The position numbers were made by a program, and so were the translations under genes. The notes beneath the pieces are model-generated. The model did no database searches. It saw only the letters and a program-made list of their open reading frames with translations, and had not been told where the DNA came from. Positions 13,633 to 16,357 of a stretch of 16,357 nucleotides of DNA are shown here, piece after piece. Location of the stretch: the NCBI GenBank assembly GCA_025355595.1, contig JANXZI010000256.1, forward strand, positions 1 to 16,357, given 5' to 3'. Origin of the DNA: Spartobacteria bacterium (GTDB lineage: Bacteria > Verrucomicrobiota > Verrucomicrobiia > Chthoniobacterales > Chthoniobacteraceae). Positions within the stretch are counted from its first letter, which is position 1. Each line of letters starts with the position of its first letter.

Positions 13633-14385
13633 TCAACTCTCGGCGAGCGCACTGAACAATGATTGCATCTCTTCGTCGGCCTGCGATGGATCGGATAGAG
13701 TCTGGGAAATCTCCTCCCGCAACAGCTCCCGATAACGCCGCCGGAGACGATGGACTGCCACCCGCACGGCGCCCTCGGTTAGTTCCAGCGAAGCAGCGGC
13801 TTGGTCATAAGGGACCGCGCTCTTGCCCAGCATCAAGAACGGTTTCAACTTTTCATACAGCCGGGCGTTGCCTTCCGCGCTGCTTTCATCCCGCAGGCGG
13901 GTGATGACGCGTTCAAGCACGGCCACGGCCCAAACCCGGTCATAAAGTTTGTCCGGACTGAGATTGTCGGCGGGATCAATTTGATAGCGCTGGTCGGCCG
14001 CCTGCCAGTCGAGGGACAGGGGCTGGATTCCACCTCCGCGTTTTTGTCGGTTGGCGCGATCCCATTCATTCGCGAGAAATCGCTTCAGGGCGACGAGTAA
14101 AAACGCGCGAAATTTGCCCTTATCGCTGCGGATGCCTTCGAGGTAGCTCTTTTCAAGCAGGCGGGTGAAGAAAGCCTGCGTGAGGTCCTCGGCATCCGGG
14201 GGCGAATGGCCTTGCCGGCGAACATAGGCATACAGCGGATACCAATAAGTGCGACACAATTCCTCCAAGGCTACGTCCGCTTGCCGCGAACTGCTGCGGC
14301 CGGCGGCGAGCACGACCGTCCAATGCGTCGTGGCAAAAATGTCGCCCCGCGCGGCCGTCGTCTCCGGTAAATGCTCTGAACTCAA
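13633..14385 (-). CDS. ECF-type RNA polymerase sigma factor
   Basis: The 250-residue protein shows sigma region 2 at about 42-112, including DAEDLTQAFFTRLLEKSYL (64-82) and KGKFRAFLLVALKRFLANEW. Region 4 at about 190-225 contains the helix-turn-helix YDQAAASLELTEGAVRVAVH, then RLRRRYRELLREE. It has an N-terminal extension (FATTHWTVVLAAG) and a long, variable linker between regions 2 and 4, which together are typical of the large ECF groups of Verrucomicrobia and Planctomycetes that accompany Ser/Thr kinases. The only in-frame start after the upstream TGA at 14401-14403 that keeps FATTHW is TTG at 14385. It lies 23 bases after the kinase-type gene on the same strand, so the two are probably co-transcribed and the kinase-type protein may regulate it. 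No anti-sigma gene is seen. Confidence 0.9.
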   Translation of the reverse strand: MSSEHLPETTAARGDIFATTHWTVVLAAGRSSSRQADVALEELCRTYWYPLYAYVRRQGHSPPDAEDLTQAFFTRLLEKSYLEGIRSDKGKFRAFLLVALKRFLANEWDRANRQKRGGGIQPLSLDWQAADQRYQIDPADNLSPDKLYDRVWAVAVLERVITRLRDESSAEGNARLYEKLKPFLMLGKSAVPYDQAAASLELTEGAVRVAVHRLRRRYRELLREEISQTLSDPSQADEEMQSLFSALAES

Positions 14386-14408
14386 AAAGGTGTTTTCCCG
14401 TCAGCGGC

Positions 14409-16357
14409 TCAGCGAGCCAGTTCCGACAAAGCCATGTCGCGGGTCGAGTTGACAGTAATGGATTTTGCGATCTCGATCGCCGATTTTCTCAAGCCGCGTT
14501 GCGCCAGTAAGCGGACGGATTCAAGGGCGGCCTGATCTCGCTCAAAACTGCCACCGATTTGGCTCAAGATTTCGCTGACGAGGTCTGGCTCCCCTGATTT
14601 CGCGGCATCCCTTGCCAGTTTGCTCAAGGCGGCGTCTTTCTCAAAGCGGCCACCAATGCTGGTCGCGGCTTCAAGCCGGCTGGCCAGGTCTTCCCGGGAA
14701 ATGGATTCCACCGGGCGAGATACCACCAGTTTGTAGCGGATCCTCACGGCGTTGGGGTCGTCGGTGAATTCCATGATCTGGAGTACGCCCTTGGCGCCTT
14801 CGCGGGTCTGGAAGAACCAAAGTTCCGATTGCTCGCGGGTCAGGAGATTTACCCGCGGGCCGCCACCGTTTTGGGATTCAAGTTGCACCGCTGAGTTCAC
14901 GATTCCGCCAGAGGTCGGTCCGGGAGGCATCGGCTGGCCGGAGTTGTTGGCCTTGGTTACGCGCCGGTTCCAATCCACCACATCAATCGCTTCCACCACC
15001 CGTTCCGCACTCAAGCCATCCCAGTCATTCCAATTTGCGGAGCTGTCGCCGTGGGCCTTGGCGAAGATACCATCGAACCCGATGATCTTTCCATCACCCG
15101 CAAACATCAGGTCCGCACCGCTTTCCCGCAGCCAGGTGACGTATCGGAAGCGTTCCGAATCTTCGCGAATATCCAGCGCCTGCCACAATCGGTTTTCATC
15201 TTCACCTGGTTGAGCGGCGAGGCCACTGGTAATTTCGGAAGCCGGGGTCGCCAACTTTCCCGTGTCCAGATCGAGGAATTGATTTGTTCCCGCCGCCCGC
15301 GCCTGAATGATCTGTTCGTTTACGGGGCCGAACGAAAGTCGGCTGGCGAAGGTTGCCTGCTCGGCATCGGCCGCTTTCTGGGCGACTTCCGCCTGCTCGT
15401 ACGCCTTTGCCCTTCGTCCACCAAAGTGCATCAAGTTGGCAAAAACAATCACCGCGACCACCAGTATCGCTGCGACGAGACCGATGACTTTCAGCGGTTT
15501 CCAACCGCCGCCGGGCGACGACTTCGCCGGGCTTCCGCCCACCACCGCCGTACCGTGAGGACCAATCCCCACCGGTTGGTTAGCCAGCCCGCCCGACGGG
15601 CCGAAGATGTCTTCGTAGGCATACATCAGTGATGCCGTGGCGATGGGAGCAGCGATCAGGATTCCCAAGCAAAAGACCAGGAGGCCCGCCACGTACAACA
15701 GCGCCAAAATGAGAACGAAACCAAAAAGCTTCCACCAATGGCGGGTGACCATTTTGCGGCTGAGTTCCATCGCCGACCAAAAGTCGAGGCGTTTGTCCAT
15801 GATCAGCGGCAGGGTAAACGTCCACGCGATCCAAAGATAGATGCCTGGCAGAATCAGGCAGAGAAATCCCAGTCCGGTCAGCAGCAAGCTCACGAAACTA
15901 CCGAGAAAGAGATGCAGAAAACGATTGCTGAATCCAGCGAAGGCGGTTTCGACCGTCACCGGTTGGCCCCGAATCTTTTGGAGGAAATAAAAATACAGTC
16001 CGCCCAGGAGTGGTCCACTCACCAGCAATCCCAGAATGGAGCCTCCGCCGTTGGTTCGATCGTGGTTCGACGTAATCACGACTCCGGCCGATTGGGCGAT
16101 GGCCAGCAGCACCCAAATCAGCGTGCTGATGCCGACGGTGGGCCAGAAATTACTTCGCACCAGCGCCCAGCCACGGCGCAGGCAACTGCGGATGCTCACC
16201 GTGTAAGCTCGCGCCAAAATATCTTGCACCAACGCCTCGGCATTCGGTGGCGCGGGCGGTACGAAGCGACCCGCACCGGCGCCGCTGGCAATCGTTTCCA
16301 CTGCGGTTTTCACTTGGCTCGCCTGTTGGTAGCGGAGCTCCGGTTTCTTTTCCAAAG
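14409..16357 (-). CDS. Ser/Thr-kinase-type protein, C-terminal part with membrane region (5' truncated)
   Basis: The gene enters through the right edge; codons run on past 16355 (the triplet there is TTG, Leu, inside the gene). The first visible residues EKKPELRYQQASQVKTAVET match the end of a bacterial Ser/Thr kinase catalytic domain, so the kinase domain proper is outside. Next come a Pro/Ala linker, then five or more membrane helices (about 72-95, 105-125, 150-185, 207-245) resembling small integral-membrane domains such as those of glycerophosphodiesterase-like proteins. A further helix lies at 288-308. The last 340 residues include an LLTREQSELWFFQTREG...VRIRYKLV domain (about 500-543) and an Arg/Ala/Glu-rich helical repeat tail (555-648). 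Such kinases anchor at the inner membrane with C-terminal sensor or interaction domains. It ends at TGA 14409-14411, 23 bases before the ECF sigma gene. Confidence 0.8.
   Translation of the reverse strand, partial: LEKKPELRYQQASQVKTAVETIASGAGAGRFVPPAPPNAEALVQDILARAYTVSIRSCLRRGWALVRSNFWPTVGISTLIWVLLAIAQSAGVVITSNHDRTNGGGSILGLLVSGPLLGGLYFYFLQKIRGQPVTVETAFAGFSNRFLHLFLGSFVSLLLTGLGFLCLILPGIYLWIAWTFTLPLIMDKRLDFWSAMELSRKMVTRHWWKLFGFVLILALLYVAGLLVFCLGILIAAPIATASLMYAYEDIFGPSGGLANQPVGIGPHGTAVVGGSPAKSSPGGGWKPLKVIGLVAAILVVAVIVFANLMHFGGRRAKAYEQAEVAQKAADAEQATFASRLSFGPVNEQIIQARAAGTNQFLDLDTGKLATPASEITSGLAAQPGEDENRLWQALDIREDSERFRYVTWLRESGADLMFAGDGKIIGFDGIFAKAHGDSSANWNDWDGLSAERVVEAIDVVDWNRRVTKANNSGQPMPPGPTSGGIVNSAVQLESQNGGGPRVNLLTREQSELWFFQTREGAKGVLQIMEFTDDPNAVRIRYKLVVSRPVESISREDLASRLEAATSIGGRFEKDAALSKLARDAAKSGEPDLVSEILSQIGGSFERDQAALESVRLLAQRGLRKSAIEIAKSITVNSTRDMALSELAR

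Overview
The window looks like chromosomal DNA from a GC-rich member of the Verrucomicrobiota (or a close PVC-group relative). The reasons are a PSD1/DUF1553 protein at the left edge, intergenic repeat families (GCGTGGGCGTCCCGCC-type, GGACGCCGC hairpins, TTGAGAG heptads) that I associate from memory with verrucomicrobial genomes, and an ECF sigma factor next to a large membrane-anchored Ser/Thr-kinase-type protein at the right edge. There are no tRNA or rRNA genes, transposases, integrases or CRISPR arrays that I can support. A frameshift and a gene relic mean this is either a decaying accessory stretch or a draft/metagenome-derived sequence with at least one error.

Left part (1-4661, plus strand): the C-terminus of a DUF1553 protein; a composite inverted/direct repeat block (1062-1260); a YafK-type L,D-transpeptidase with a complete HxxxxSxGC motif; then a secreted 852-residue protein built from a signal peptide, a long coiled coil, a Pro/Thr/Lys-rich linker and C-terminal TPRs.

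Middle part (4700-9236, minus strand): in transcription order, an 860-residue fusion of a glycoside-hydrolase-type TIM barrel with a membrane GT2 glycosyltransferase; an RluD-family pseudouridine synthase whose GTG start overlaps the glycosyltransferase stop as GTGA; a heptad-repeat spacer; and a family 4 (Fe-S) uracil-DNA glycosylase.

Right-middle part (9391-13603, plus strand): a small-protein cluster framed by two diverged copies of the same module. Copy 1 is SRPBCC (frameshifted) then a DoxX-like membrane protein; copy 2 is DoxX-like then SRPBCC, so gene order is mirrored although all genes lie on the same strand. Between them lie a six-Asp-box BNR protein, a collapsed VOC-family relic, and a fused GNAT acetyltransferase-MoaD/ThiS-like protein ending in Gly-Gly. 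The BNR plus MoaD-like pair with the GNAT fusion is the most unusual arrangement in the window and the best candidate for an undescribed system, although its function cannot be read from sequence.

Right edge (13633-16357, minus strand): the C-terminal two thirds or so of a Ser/Thr-kinase-type membrane protein, followed 23 bases later by an ECF sigma factor that appears to start at TTG.
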